DNA from: Bacteriovorax stolpii
Lineage (GTDB): Bacteria; Bdellovibrionota; Bacteriovoracia; Bacteriovoracales; Bacteriovoracaceae
Reading direction: 5' to 3'
NCBI GenBank assembly: GCA_945862475.1
Contig: CAMAYW010000104.1
Span: 1 to 7,581 of the forward strand
DNA length: 7,581 nt
The translations under genes were made by a program, and so were the position numbers. How positions within the stretch are numbered: position 1 is the first letter of the stretch; the number at the start of each line of letters is the position of its first letter. Positions 1-5,586 of the stretch are shown here, in pieces. The notes under the pieces are model-generated. The model was not told where the DNA came from and made no database searches. It worked only from the letters and a program-made list of their open reading frames with translations.

Positions 1-206
1 TGATCGACAAAGGCTTCAGCATCGTCACCTTCAACAAAAAATTCACCCATGTGACTCACGTCGAAAACACCAACATTTTGTCTGACAGCAAGAACTTCGT
101 CTTTTACAGACGTGTACTGAACAGGCATATCCCAGCCAGCAAAAGGAACAATCTTACCACCAAGTTTAACGTGTTCATCGTAGAGATGAGTTCTAAGAGT
201 CGTCAT
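1..206 (-). CDS. gcvT: Aminomethyltransferase (glycine cleavage T protein), N-terminal part, cut by window edge
   Basis: Only the first 68 codons are present, read leftwards from the ATG at 206. The translation carries the typical GcvT opening: LYDEHVKLGGKIVPFAGWDM at residues 8-27, PVQY just after it, then AVRQNVGVFDVSHMGE at 40-55, including the DVSHM signature of the folate-binding GcvT domain. T protein takes the aminomethyl group from lipoyl-H protein, releases ammonia and makes 5,10-methylene-tetrahydrofolate in the cytoplasm. The start is supported by the family alignment and by an AAAGGA ribosome site at 213-218, six bases upstream. That site lies inside the end of folD, whose stop is at 210-212, so the two genes are three bases apart and almost surely cotranscribed, probably translationally coupled. 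gcvH and gcvP would be expected further left, outside the window. Confidence 0.95.
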   Translation of the reverse strand, partial: MTTLRTHLYDEHVKLGGKIVPFAGWDMPVQYTSVKDEVLAVRQNVGVFDVSHMGEFFVEGDDAEAFVD

Positions 207-209
207 GTA

Positions 210-1076
210 CTATCCTTTGATTTGCTTTTCAGTCGCAAATATTAAATTTTCGATCAATGTAATAACAGTCATTGGCCCCACACCACCGGGGACAGGCGTC
301 ATGGCCCCAACAACATCTTTAATGCTCTTTTGGTCGACGTCCCCAGTCAGTTTGCCGTCAATTGTGTTCATACCAACATCAATGACAATGGTATTTTTTA
401 TGGGATTAAAATAACTTTCATCTAGGTAGTGTGCTTTACCAATCGCTGAAACAACAATGTCTGCTTGTTTTATAAATTGTTTTAGGTCTTTTGTCTGTGA
501 ATGGGCCAACACAACAGTCGCATCAAAGTTAGACAATAACATTGAAAGTGGTTTTCCTACGATGAGGCTTCTTCCAATAACAACAATAGTTTTTCCTTTA
601 AGATCTACGCCATAAAAATGAAGAAGATTGATAATCCCTTTGGGAGTGCAGGGAAGAAGAAGACTCAGGTCCTTCGTTCCAGAATAAAGTTTCTGCGTAT
701 TGAGCCCGTGGAATCCGTCAATATCCTTGGCTGGATCTATAAGATTTGGAAGATTCAATTTTTTTAAATTTTCAGAAACTGGCAGTTGAATAATAATTCC
801 ATGGATGGATGGATTTAAATTGAGGTCTTCAACTCGTTTTAAAAATTCTTCTGAGGAAATATCATCTGGCATGTGCTCAAGTTGAAAATGGGCACCAATC
901 TCTTCGCACATACGCTTTTTGTTTCTTACATAACTTAGGCTAGCAGGATTATTTCCAACTAATACCACACACATCGATGGAGTAATGCCTCGAGTTTTAA
1001 GTGCATTACATCGCTCGATTAAATTATTTTTGATTTTTTCTACTACCGGAGCAGCAGAGAGTATTTTTGCTGTCAT
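210..1076 (-). CDS. folD: Bifunctional methylenetetrahydrofolate dehydrogenase / methenyltetrahydrofolate cyclohydrolase FolD
   Basis: A 288-residue cytoplasmic protein of the usual FolD length (E. coli about 288). It interconverts 5,10-methylene-, 5,10-methenyl- and 10-formyl-tetrahydrofolate with NADP(H). Visible motifs in order: SYVRNK at 48-53 with the expected catalytic Tyr49 and Lys53; IIIQLP at 94-99 with Gln97; DIDGFHGLN at 118-126 with Asp120; PCTPKG at 142-147; the Rossmann loop GRSLIVGKP at 168-176; VIDVGMN at 231-237; and the C-terminal PGGVGPMT at 263-270. Small departures: QLPVS instead of the usual QLPLP, and Leu171 where Asn or Lys is common. I chose the ATG at 1076 because MTAKIL aligns with the family N-terminus and a GGA lies about seven bases upstream. 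A TTG at 1109 would add 11 residues with no family counterpart, although it has an AAAGGA close upstream. It is followed by gcvT, and both act on the same folate pool. Confidence 0.96.
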   Translation of the reverse strand: MTAKILSAAPVVEKIKNNLIERCNALKTRGITPSMCVVLVGNNPASLSYVRNKKRMCEEIGAHFQLEHMPDDISSEEFLKRVEDLNLNPSIHGIIIQLPVSENLKKLNLPNLIDPAKDIDGFHGLNTQKLYSGTKDLSLLLPCTPKGIINLLHFYGVDLKGKTIVVIGRSLIVGKPLSMLLSNFDATVVLAHSQTKDLKQFIKQADIVVSAIGKAHYLDESYFNPIKNTIVIDVGMNTIDGKLTGDVDQKSIKDVVGAMTPVPGGVGPMTVITLIENLIFATEKQIKG

Positions 1077-1096
1077 AAATGTCCAATGACTATAAT
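1067..1096 (+). promoter_or_regulatory. Candidate promoter for the small membrane protein gene
   Basis: A perfect -10 hexamer TATAAT lies at 1091-1096, with a weak -35 TTGCTG at 1067-1072 and an 18-base spacer. Transcription would begin near 1103. That is downstream of the ATG at 1079 and upstream of the ATG at 1154, and so bears on which start is used. Read on the minus strand, the same A+T block gives TATAGT, which could serve folD, so this may be a back-to-back promoter. The call rests on hexamer matching only. Confidence 0.4.
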
Positions 1097-1153
1097 GTTT
1101 TAAGAGCAAAAAGTCCTTTCTTATTTAGAAGAAGAGCTGTATCTCTTAGAAAA

Positions 1154-1333
1154 ATGAAATCGATGTTTTATATTGGTCTAGGCATGCAACTTTTTGGACT
1201 CACGGCCGTGGGACTGTGCTTTATTTCCGGTATTCGCCAAGGTGATTACGGAAGGTTAGAGCTTTTACAATTAGTCATTGGATCCTTTGTTTTTTATATT
1301 GGTAATTATCTTAAAGGTCGATCTCAAAACTAG
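1154..1333 (+). CDS. Small uncharacterised membrane protein, two predicted transmembrane segments
   Basis: I do not recognise the family. From the ATG at 1154 the product is 59 residues with two hydrophobic stretches, about residues 4-25 (beginning MFYIGLGMQLFGL) and about 36-54 (ELLQLVIGSFVFYIGNYL). They are joined by a short polar loop, IRQGDYGR, and the tail is KGRSQN. This suggests a hairpin in the inner membrane. The frame is also open back to an ATG at 1079, giving 84 residues with a strongly basic extension (RRR and LRK before the first helix). Neither start has a convincing Shine-Dalgarno sequence. I prefer 1154 because a consensus TATAAT sits at 1091-1096, inside the longer version, and because 1079 is only two bases from the divergent folD start. 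The gene ends 56 bases before ruvC in the same direction and could be read into it. No function can be assigned. Confidence 0.6.
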   Translation: MKSMFYIGLGMQLFGLTAVGLCFISGIRQGDYGRLELLQLVIGSFVFYIGNYLKGRSQN

Positions 1334-1360
1334 ACTTGGCCTACTCTTCATGTGTACAAT
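1331..1360 (+). promoter_or_regulatory. Candidate ruvCAB promoter
   Basis: TAGACT at 1331-1336 (overlapping the stop codon of the small membrane protein gene) and TACAAT at 1355-1360 match four and five of six consensus positions, with an 18-base spacer. Transcription would begin near 1367, leaving a leader of about 23 bases before ruvC. I looked for the TTAC-N3-GTAA type of LexA box reported for Bdellovibrio and did not find one here, so SOS control is not supported by this sequence. Confidence 0.35.
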
Positions 1361-1389
1361 TTCCGTAAGTCTTAAATAAGGAATTTTCC

Positions 1390-1956
1390 TTGATCGTACT
1401 CGCTATTGACCCTGGTTCAGTGACTGCTGGTTACGCTCTTTTACAAAAAGAGGGTAGGAAAATAAATTATCTTGAGTCAGGCATCTTAAAATTTAACGGT
1501 AAAGATGAGTTCCTGCACAGGGTAAAAGATATCTACGAGCAAACTTTTGCTCTTGTAGAAAAGCATCAACCAGATGAAGTGGCGATGGAGTCACTGATTT
1601 TTGTGAAAAGCCCAACGGCCCTAATAAAACTTGCTCAGTCTCGAGGGGCCATGCTCGCCGCCCTTTCACAAAAATATCATGAGAAAATTTTTGAATATTC
1701 ACCCAATCTCGTTAAGCAGACGGTGACTGGCCATGGCCACGCTGACAAAGAGGGGATCCAAAAATTTATTCAGCAATTGTTAGGGATTTCAAATTTTAAA
1801 ACTCACGACGAATCAGATGCTGTTGCCATTGCTCTCTGTCATTTATTAACTCGCGGATCTATTTCTGTACCTGTTGAAAAAGTGAAAAAGAATAAAAAAC
1901 TTGGAAATAATTTAGCCTCAGCATTGTCTCATAAAATTAAGGAACCCTCTGTATGA
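1390..1956 (+). CDS. ruvC: Holliday junction endonuclease RuvC
   Basis: A 188-residue resolvase, slightly longer than E. coli RuvC (173). It works as a dimer that makes symmetric nicks across a four-way junction after RuvAB branch migration. The four acidic metal ligands are all in place: Asp7 in LAIDPGS, Glu67 in AMESLIF, and Asp140 and Asp143 in THDESDAVAIALCH. The conserved YSPNLVKQTVTGHGHADK stretch lies at 103-120. The extra length is a lysine-rich tail after residue 160. The start is a TTG at 1390: it puts the first catalytic Asp at the standard position 7, has AAGGA at 1378-1382 with seven bases of spacing, and an in-frame stop at 1366-1368 leaves no ATG upstream. The final TGA overlaps the ruvA ATG as ATGA. 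A TTG start may keep RuvC scarce relative to RuvA and RuvB; this last point is inference. Confidence 0.97.
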   Translation: MIVLAIDPGSVTAGYALLQKEGRKINYLESGILKFNGKDEFLHRVKDIYEQTFALVEKHQPDEVAMESLIFVKSPTALIKLAQSRGAMLAALSQKYHEKIFEYSPNLVKQTVTGHGHADKEGIQKFIQQLLGISNFKTHDESDAVAIALCHLLTRGSISVPVEKVKKNKKLGNNLASALSHKIKEPSV

Positions 1957-2567
1957 TTGGTTATATCTCTGGAACTGTTGTTTATTCTGATTCTCAAAAA
2001 TCAGTTGTCCTCACAAATTCTGGTGTTGGTTATGAAATTTGTACATCGACCCCCATGGTTCCCAATAAAGATGTCGCATTATTTATTTCACACATTATCC
2101 GCGAGCAATCTCAGGATCTTTATGGCTTTGAAACGGTAGAAGATAAGAAATTTTTTGAAATGCTTTTGGATGTAAATGGAATTGGCCCTAAGTCGGCATT
2201 CGCCTTAATTTCTCATGTAGGTGTTCAGCAAATTATTTCAGCAATCACTCTGGAAAATGTAGATATTTTAAAGTCTGCCCCAGGTGTCGGTAAAAAAAGT
2301 GCTGAGCAAATTATTCTCTCACTCAAAGATAAAATTTCTAAACTTGAAGTGGGATTTGCTGTGAAAGAAAATCCCGTTAAGACCGGAGCCAAAGTGAAAG
2401 GCGATCACAAAATGGATGCTCATCTGGTTAAAGAGACTCTCGCTGCTTGTCAGGGACTTGGTTTTAAAGACCATGATGTATTGCCCATGATTCAAAAACA
2501 TCTTCAAGAGGGAATCATCCAAAGGCCTGAAGAACTAGTAAAATTGATCTTAAAGGAACTTAGGTAA
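1953..2567 (+). CDS. ruvA: Holliday junction DNA helicase subunit RuvA
   Basis: A 204-residue protein, the standard length. RuvA tetramers hold the junction open in a square-planar form and load RuvB rings. The N-terminal OB fold begins with MIGYISGTVV. The two helix-hairpin-helix motifs that bind DNA are at about 71-90 (LLDVNGIGPKSA) and 106-125 (SAPGVGKKSAEQIILSLKDK). A linker of low conservation follows, then the C-terminal RuvB-contacting domain from about 155 (VKETLAACQGLGF onward, ending LVKLILKELR). The acidic pin is altered: the usual R-E-D-A before LYGF reads R-E-Q-S, so only Glu51 of the acidic pair remains. The start has AAGGA at 1939-1943, nine bases upstream, and shares ATGA with the ruvC stop, implying coupled translation. 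ruvB starts three bases after the stop. Confidence 0.97.
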   Translation: MIGYISGTVVYSDSQKSVVLTNSGVGYEICTSTPMVPNKDVALFISHIIREQSQDLYGFETVEDKKFFEMLLDVNGIGPKSAFALISHVGVQQIISAITLENVDILKSAPGVGKKSAEQIILSLKDKISKLEVGFAVKENPVKTGAKVKGDHKMDAHLVKETLAACQGLGFKDHDVLPMIQKHLQEGIIQRPEELVKLILKELR

Positions 2568-2570
2568 TTT

Positions 2571-3554
2571 ATGACTGATAGAATCGTTACGGGTGAGACA
2601 ACTCGTACAGAAAAAGAGCACGAGGCCCAACTTCGGCCTCAAAATTTTTCTGAATTTATTGGTCAAACCAAAGTCGTAGATAATATCGATCTCATGGTGA
2701 AGTCGGCCATGGTTCGAAAAACCGCCATGGATCACGTGCTATTATCCGGCCCTCCAGGGCTAGGAAAAACCTCACTTGCCATGCTGATCGCAAAAGGTCT
2801 TGGTAGTGAGCTTCATGTTGTATCGGGCCCTGCGATTGAGAAGAAAGGGGATCTTGCGGCAGTTCTCACGAATTTAAAACCTCGCGATGTTCTTTTCATT
2901 GATGAAATTCACCGTATGCATATTACGGTCGAAGAAATTCTCTATTCAGCAATGGAGGATTTTCGCCTAGATATTTTAATTGGCCAGGGCGCTTCAGCAC
3001 GGACGATGCAGATTGATCTTTCTCAGTTCACACTTATTGGGGCCACCACGAGATCTGGTCTTCTTTCTAATCCACTTCGGGATCGATTCACCGCTCACCT
3101 CAATTTCGATTATTACGAACCTGAAATGCTGGCGGTTATTATCGTTAATAATGCACGGAAGATGGGTATTACCCTTTCAGATGAAGCCAAAATGCAGATC
3201 GCTAGACGCTCCCGAGGAACTCCTCGGATCGCCAATAGAATCCTTCGTCGAGTCCGAGATTTTGCCCTTGTGAATAAGAAAGAGTTAGTCGAAACAAAAG
3301 AAGTAAAAGCGGCCTTAAGTTTATTAGATATCGATGACTTGGGCCTAGATTCCATGGACCGAAAAATCCTTCTCGTGATGAAAAATTACTATCAAGGAGG
3401 CCCTGTTGGAATTGATGCCCTATCGGCCACATTAGGGGAAGATAAACAGACCATCGAAGAGGTTTATGAGCCCTATCTTTTAAAGCAAGGACTGATCCTT
3501 AGAACCCCAAGGGGAAGACAGTTGTCTGAAAATGCTATCAACCACATCTCTTAA
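2571..3554 (+). CDS. ruvB: Holliday junction branch migration ATPase RuvB
   Basis: A 327-residue AAA+ motor that forms hexameric rings and pumps DNA through the RuvA-bound junction. Motifs are complete: LRPQNFSEFIGQ at 21-32, Walker A GPPGLGKT at 60-67, Walker B LFIDEIH at 108-114, EEILYSAMEDF at 121-131 (usually YPAMEDF), sensor 1 GATTRSG at 157-163, the arginine finger Arg170 in PLRDRF, sensor 2 Arg219 in RGTPRIANR, and the winged-helix DNA-binding end RTPRGR at 311-316. The Gly that usually follows RDRF is Thr here. The start at 2571 lies just after the ruvA stop, with TAGG about six bases upstream inside the ruvA end. It is the last gene of the ruvCAB operon; 112 bases separate it from lpxC. 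Confidence 0.98.
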   Translation: MTDRIVTGETTRTEKEHEAQLRPQNFSEFIGQTKVVDNIDLMVKSAMVRKTAMDHVLLSGPPGLGKTSLAMLIAKGLGSELHVVSGPAIEKKGDLAAVLTNLKPRDVLFIDEIHRMHITVEEILYSAMEDFRLDILIGQGASARTMQIDLSQFTLIGATTRSGLLSNPLRDRFTAHLNFDYYEPEMLAVIIVNNARKMGITLSDEAKMQIARRSRGTPRIANRILRRVRDFALVNKKELVETKEVKAALSLLDIDDLGLDSMDRKILLVMKNYYQGGPVGIDALSATLGEDKQTIEEVYEPYLLKQGLILRTPRGRQLSENAINHIS

Positions 3555-3555
3555 T

Positions 3556-3576
3556 TCTTGACTGGGTTGGTCAAGA
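3556..3576. repeat. Short hairpin-forming inverted repeat just after ruvB
   Basis: TCTTGAC at 3556-3562 and GTCAAGA at 3570-3576 pair perfectly over seven bases, with a seven-base loop and a possible closing T-G wobble. It begins two bases after the ruvB stop. No T-run follows directly (the nearest TTTT is about 20 bases further), so it is not a textbook Rho-independent terminator. It could be a weak terminator or a 3' stabilising hairpin for the ruv mRNA. The left arm also contains TTGACT at 3558-3563, which resembles a -35 element, but the hexamer 17 bases on (TACATA) is poor. Confidence 0.4.
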
Positions 3577-3601
3577 CCTGTACATAGAGCACAATTTTCT
3601 C

Positions 3602-3638
3602 TCGTACAATCGAATAAAAATCGTTTATAATTGTACGA
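3602..3638. promoter_or_regulatory. lpxC promoter framed by a 9-bp perfect inverted repeat (candidate operator)
   Basis: TCGTACAAT at 3602-3610 and ATTGTACGA at 3630-3638 are perfect inverted repeats with 19 bases between them. A consensus -10 TATAAT at 3626-3631 overlaps the start of the right arm. Seventeen bases upstream, the -35 position at 3603-3608 (CGTACA, three of six matches) lies wholly within the left arm. Transcription would start near 3638, so the left arm would not be in the lpxC mRNA. The repeat is therefore better read as a DNA site for a dimeric or looping regulator than as an RNA hairpin. The promoter call is fairly good; the operator call is inference. Confidence 0.5.
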
Positions 3639-3666
3639 TGAACTATGACTTTTTATAGGGTTAGAG

Positions 3667-4584
3667 ATGATATACCAACGGACCATTGCGAAAGATGTTA
3701 AAGTGACTGGGATAGGTCTTCACTCAGGTAAGAAAGTGACCATGAAGCTTACCCCTACTGATGCTGACTTCGGTATTCAATTTATTCGTACAGATATTGC
3801 TAATTCCACACCTATGAAGGCCAACGCCTTAACGGTGGGAACGACTGAAAATGCGACGACTCTCGGTTCAGGTGCAGAGGCCATTCATACGGTTGAGCAC
3901 TTACTTGGAACCCTCTACGGTTTAGGAATAGATAATTGTTTAATTGAAATTGATGGGCCTGAAGTTCCTATCATGGACGGGTCTGGAGCTTCGTTTGTTT
4001 TCTTATTAAAAGAAGCTGGAATTAAAAATCTTAATAAATCAAAAAAGTTCCTCGTTATCCTGGACACCGTTCGAGTTGAAAAAGATGGAAAGTGGGCCCA
4101 GTTTGAGCCAGCTCAAAATCTTGTGATTGATTCAACAATTGTTTTTGCTCACCCAGTGATTAAGACCCAGAGATTTGATTTCGAGTTCTCTTGTGAGACT
4201 TTTATCAATGATATTGCTCGGGCTCGTACGTTTGGGTTTGCTAAAGACGTGGATATGCTTAAGCGCAAGGGCCTTATTAAAGGGGGATCCCTTGATAATG
4301 CGATTGTTCTTGATGAGTACAAGGTGATGAATCCAGAAGGACTTCGTTTTAATAACGAGTTTGTTCGTCATAAAATCTTGGATACCATTGGAGACGTAAG
4401 TCTTTTGGGCCATGAGATTGCTGGTAAAATCACGACTTTTAAATCAGGACATAATCTCCATAATCTTCTTTGTAGAAAGCTTCTTGATACACCTTCTGCT
4501 TATGAAATTGTTTCAGCTTCTGCTCTAAAAGCAGAGGTTCGCGAAGCCCACAAGCTTCCGCAATTTATTTCAGTTTCTCACTAA
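3667..4584 (+). CDS. lpxC: UDP-3-O-acyl-N-acetylglucosamine deacetylase LpxC
   Basis: A 305-residue zinc deacetylase, matching E. coli LpxC in length. It removes the acetyl group from UDP-3-O-acyl-GlcNAc, the committed step of lipid A synthesis, at the cytoplasmic side of the inner membrane. The start aligns with the family (MIYQRTIAKDVKVTGIGLHS) and has AGGG at 3657-3660, six bases upstream. The catalytic set is intact: HTVEH with Glu77 and zinc ligand His78; DGPEVPIMDGSG at 96-107; ARTFGF at 186-191; EFVRHKILDTIGD with zinc ligands His235 and Asp239 and with Lys236 and Asp243; and KSGHNLHN with catalytic His262. It stands alone downstream of ruvB, rather than in a cell-division cluster as in E. 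coli, and has its own promoter region. Its TAA interlocks with the stop of the convergent acetyltransferase gene. Confidence 0.98.
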   Translation: MIYQRTIAKDVKVTGIGLHSGKKVTMKLTPTDADFGIQFIRTDIANSTPMKANALTVGTTENATTLGSGAEAIHTVEHLLGTLYGLGIDNCLIEIDGPEVPIMDGSGASFVFLLKEAGIKNLNKSKKFLVILDTVRVEKDGKWAQFEPAQNLVIDSTIVFAHPVIKTQRFDFEFSCETFINDIARARTFGFAKDVDMLKRKGLIKGGSLDNAIVLDEYKVMNPEGLRFNNEFVRHKILDTIGDVSLLGHEIAGKITTFKSGHNLHNLLCRKLLDTPSAYEIVSASALKAEVREAHKLPQFISVSH

Positions 4585-5102
4585 AGAATTTTTTCAAATA
4601 CATGAAAGATGAGCTTCGTTTTGGGTAATCCAAAACGAGGATCATTTTCCGGAAAGGGCTCCGTCTCACCTGTAAATTTAAATCCTCGCCTTTGATAGAA
4701 GGCAATCAGTTCTTCCCTCTGACTGATGACAGTCATTCGGATTTTCTGGTAACCCCATTCCCTTGTAAGGTCTTCTAGGTGAGAGAGTAAGAGTTTTCCC
4801 GCACCTTTATTTTGGAGAGTGGGTCTTACTGTCAGCATTCCAAAATAAACAAATTTATTTTCTTTTTTGATGTAGATACAGCCTTGAAGCTCACCATTTT
4901 CAATCGCTAATTCAATTTGTGAATCTGAAGCCTTGATCATCTCAGAAATTTTTTCAGCATCTGTTCTCTGACCTCCAAGAAGATCGGCCTCTGTGGTCCA
5001 GCCCACTTTGGATCCGTCTCCTCGATAAGCAGAGTTTACTAGTTCAGTAAGGTCATAAATGTCACTAAGAGTAGCTTTTCTAAAACTCATCATAAGAGGC
5101 AT
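4581..5102 (-). CDS. GNAT-family N-acetyltransferase, substrate unknown
   Basis: A 173-residue single-domain GNAT protein. The N-terminal strand and helix (FRKATLSDIYDLTELVNSAY at 7-26) are typical. Beta strands 4-5 with the acetyl-CoA pyrophosphate loop follow: MLTVRPTLQNKGAGKLLL at 89-106, containing the Q-x-x-G-x-G signature (QNKGAG, 97-102). The AFYQRRGF motif, which closes the CoA site, is at 134-141. The substrate cannot be told from sequence; peptides, amino acids, polyamines or antibiotics are all possible, and the neighbours do not help. The reading frame allows starts at 5102, 5093 or 5090, none with a clear Shine-Dalgarno sequence. The domain begins right after the last of these, so the true start may be 5090-5093. 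The gene converges on lpxC with a four-base overlap of the two ends and diverges from the small secreted protein gene. Confidence 0.88.
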   Translation of the reverse strand: MPLMMSFRKATLSDIYDLTELVNSAYRGDGSKVGWTTEADLLGGQRTDAEKISEMIKASDSQIELAIENGELQGCIYIKKENKFVYFGMLTVRPTLQNKGAGKLLLSHLEDLTREWGYQKIRMTVISQREELIAFYQRRGFKFTGETEPFPENDPRFGLPKTKLIFHVFEKIL

Positions 5103-5111
5103 TTTACTGAT

Positions 5112-5124
5112 GAAGCAGTGCTTC
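5112..5124. repeat. Short palindrome between divergent GNAT and secreted-protein genes
   Basis: GAAGCA at 5112-5117 and TGCTTC at 5119-5124 form a perfect six-base-arm palindrome around a single central G. It lies about 10 bases upstream of the longest GNAT start and about 15 bases before the candidate promoter of the secreted-protein gene, a position suited to an operator. Function is inference only. Confidence 0.3.
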
Positions 5125-5138
5125 TGTCGTGATGTAAT

Positions 5139-5167
5139 TTCACATTTGGGACCAATACCGATAACAT
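5139..5167 (+). promoter_or_regulatory. Candidate promoter for the secreted-protein–proS unit
   Basis: TTCACA at 5139-5144 (five of six consensus) and TAACAT at 5162-5167 (four of six) are separated by the optimal 17 bases. The predicted start is near 5174, giving a leader of about 21 bases that carries a strong GGAGG ribosome site at 5182-5186, eight bases before the ATG at 5195. GTGA at 5129-5132 and TCAC at 5140-5143 form a loose inverted repeat overlapping the -35. Confidence 0.45.
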
Positions 5168-5194
5168 AGGGTGACTTTCATGGAGGAATAAATA

Positions 5195-5578
5195 ATGAAT
5201 TTTTTAATATGGGTACTTTTTTTATCGCATTCACTTTTTGCGTCGACTTGGGATCAGCTCGATACGAAAAATACTTATAAACTTTCGCAGTCTTTTCAAC
5301 TCCCTCAAACAGAGAGAAGTGGATCAATCCTCGAGCTCGTGAAGGGTCAACAATTTGAACTCAAAGAAATTGTTCCATTAGAAATTCCTGGAGCTCTTCT
5401 TACACTTTTTATATTTGATTATTCCAACTGCTCTGGGATAGAGATGAAAACTGAAATGGAAATCATTCCGGTGAATGATACCTCACCAAAGGTCGAAGTT
5501 GGTGCCCTTGTTGAAAAATGTGAATTGCAAATATATTTGGAAACCAAAGACTTAGATACAAATAGCTTATTCGAATAA
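5195..5578 (+). CDS. Small secreted protein of unknown function
   Basis: A 127-residue protein I do not recognise. It starts with a short, very hydrophobic segment (MNFLIWVLFLSHSLFA) that looks like a Sec signal peptide with likely cleavage after Ala16. It has no Lys or Arg before the core, which is unusual, and no lipobox cysteine. The mature part of about 111 residues is rich in beta-prone stretches (LELVKGQQFELKEIVPLEI, ALLTLFIFDY, EMEIIPV, KVEVGALV, CELQIYLE), is acidic towards the end, and has exactly two cysteines (79 and 109) that could form a disulfide in the periplasm. The start is secure: GGAGG at 5182-5186 is the best ribosome site in the window. Its stop lies eight bases before proS and overlaps the proS ribosome site, so the two are probably cotranscribed. 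A periplasmic beta-sandwich is a guess, not an assignment. Confidence 0.75.
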   Translation: MNFLIWVLFLSHSLFASTWDQLDTKNTYKLSQSFQLPQTERSGSILELVKGQQFELKEIVPLEIPGALLTLFIFDYSNCSGIEMKTEMEIIPVNDTSPKVEVGALVEKCELQIYLETKDLDTNSLFE

Positions 5579-5586
5579 AGGATTTC

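Noticed and set aside
1358..1368. LexA box upstream of ruvC around GTAA at 1365-1368
   Set aside because: The required TTAC half at the correct distance reads AATT.
2980..3273. 97-codon open frame on the plus strand within ruvB
   Set aside because: Out of frame with a complete RuvB whose sensor and arginine-finger motifs cover the same bases; no separate ribosome site or recognisable product.
3558..3586. TTGACT-N17-TACATA as an additional lpxC promoter
   Set aside because: The -10 matches only three of six and lacks the important final T; a far better TATAAT lies at 3626-3631.
4132..4413. 93-codon open frame on the minus strand within lpxC
   Set aside because: It lies wholly inside a gene with intact LpxC motifs, and its translation shows no family features; an antisense shadow.
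4517..4537. Eight-base stem CTTCTGCT/AGCAGAGG inside lpxC as a terminator for the opposing GNAT gene
   Set aside because: It has one T-G wobble and no T-run on either side in the needed direction; it is explained by coding sequence.
4543..4573. Hairpin GAAGC/GCTTC near the end of lpxC followed by a T-rich stretch, as a terminator
   Set aside because: The stem is only five bases plus a bulged extension, the following tract is broken (AATTTATTT), and it lies within conserved LpxC codons.
5129..5143. GTGA-N7-TCAC as a CRP-like site
   Set aside because: The CRP consensus needs a six-base spacer (TGTGA-N6-TCACA); here the spacer is seven and the outer left base does not match.
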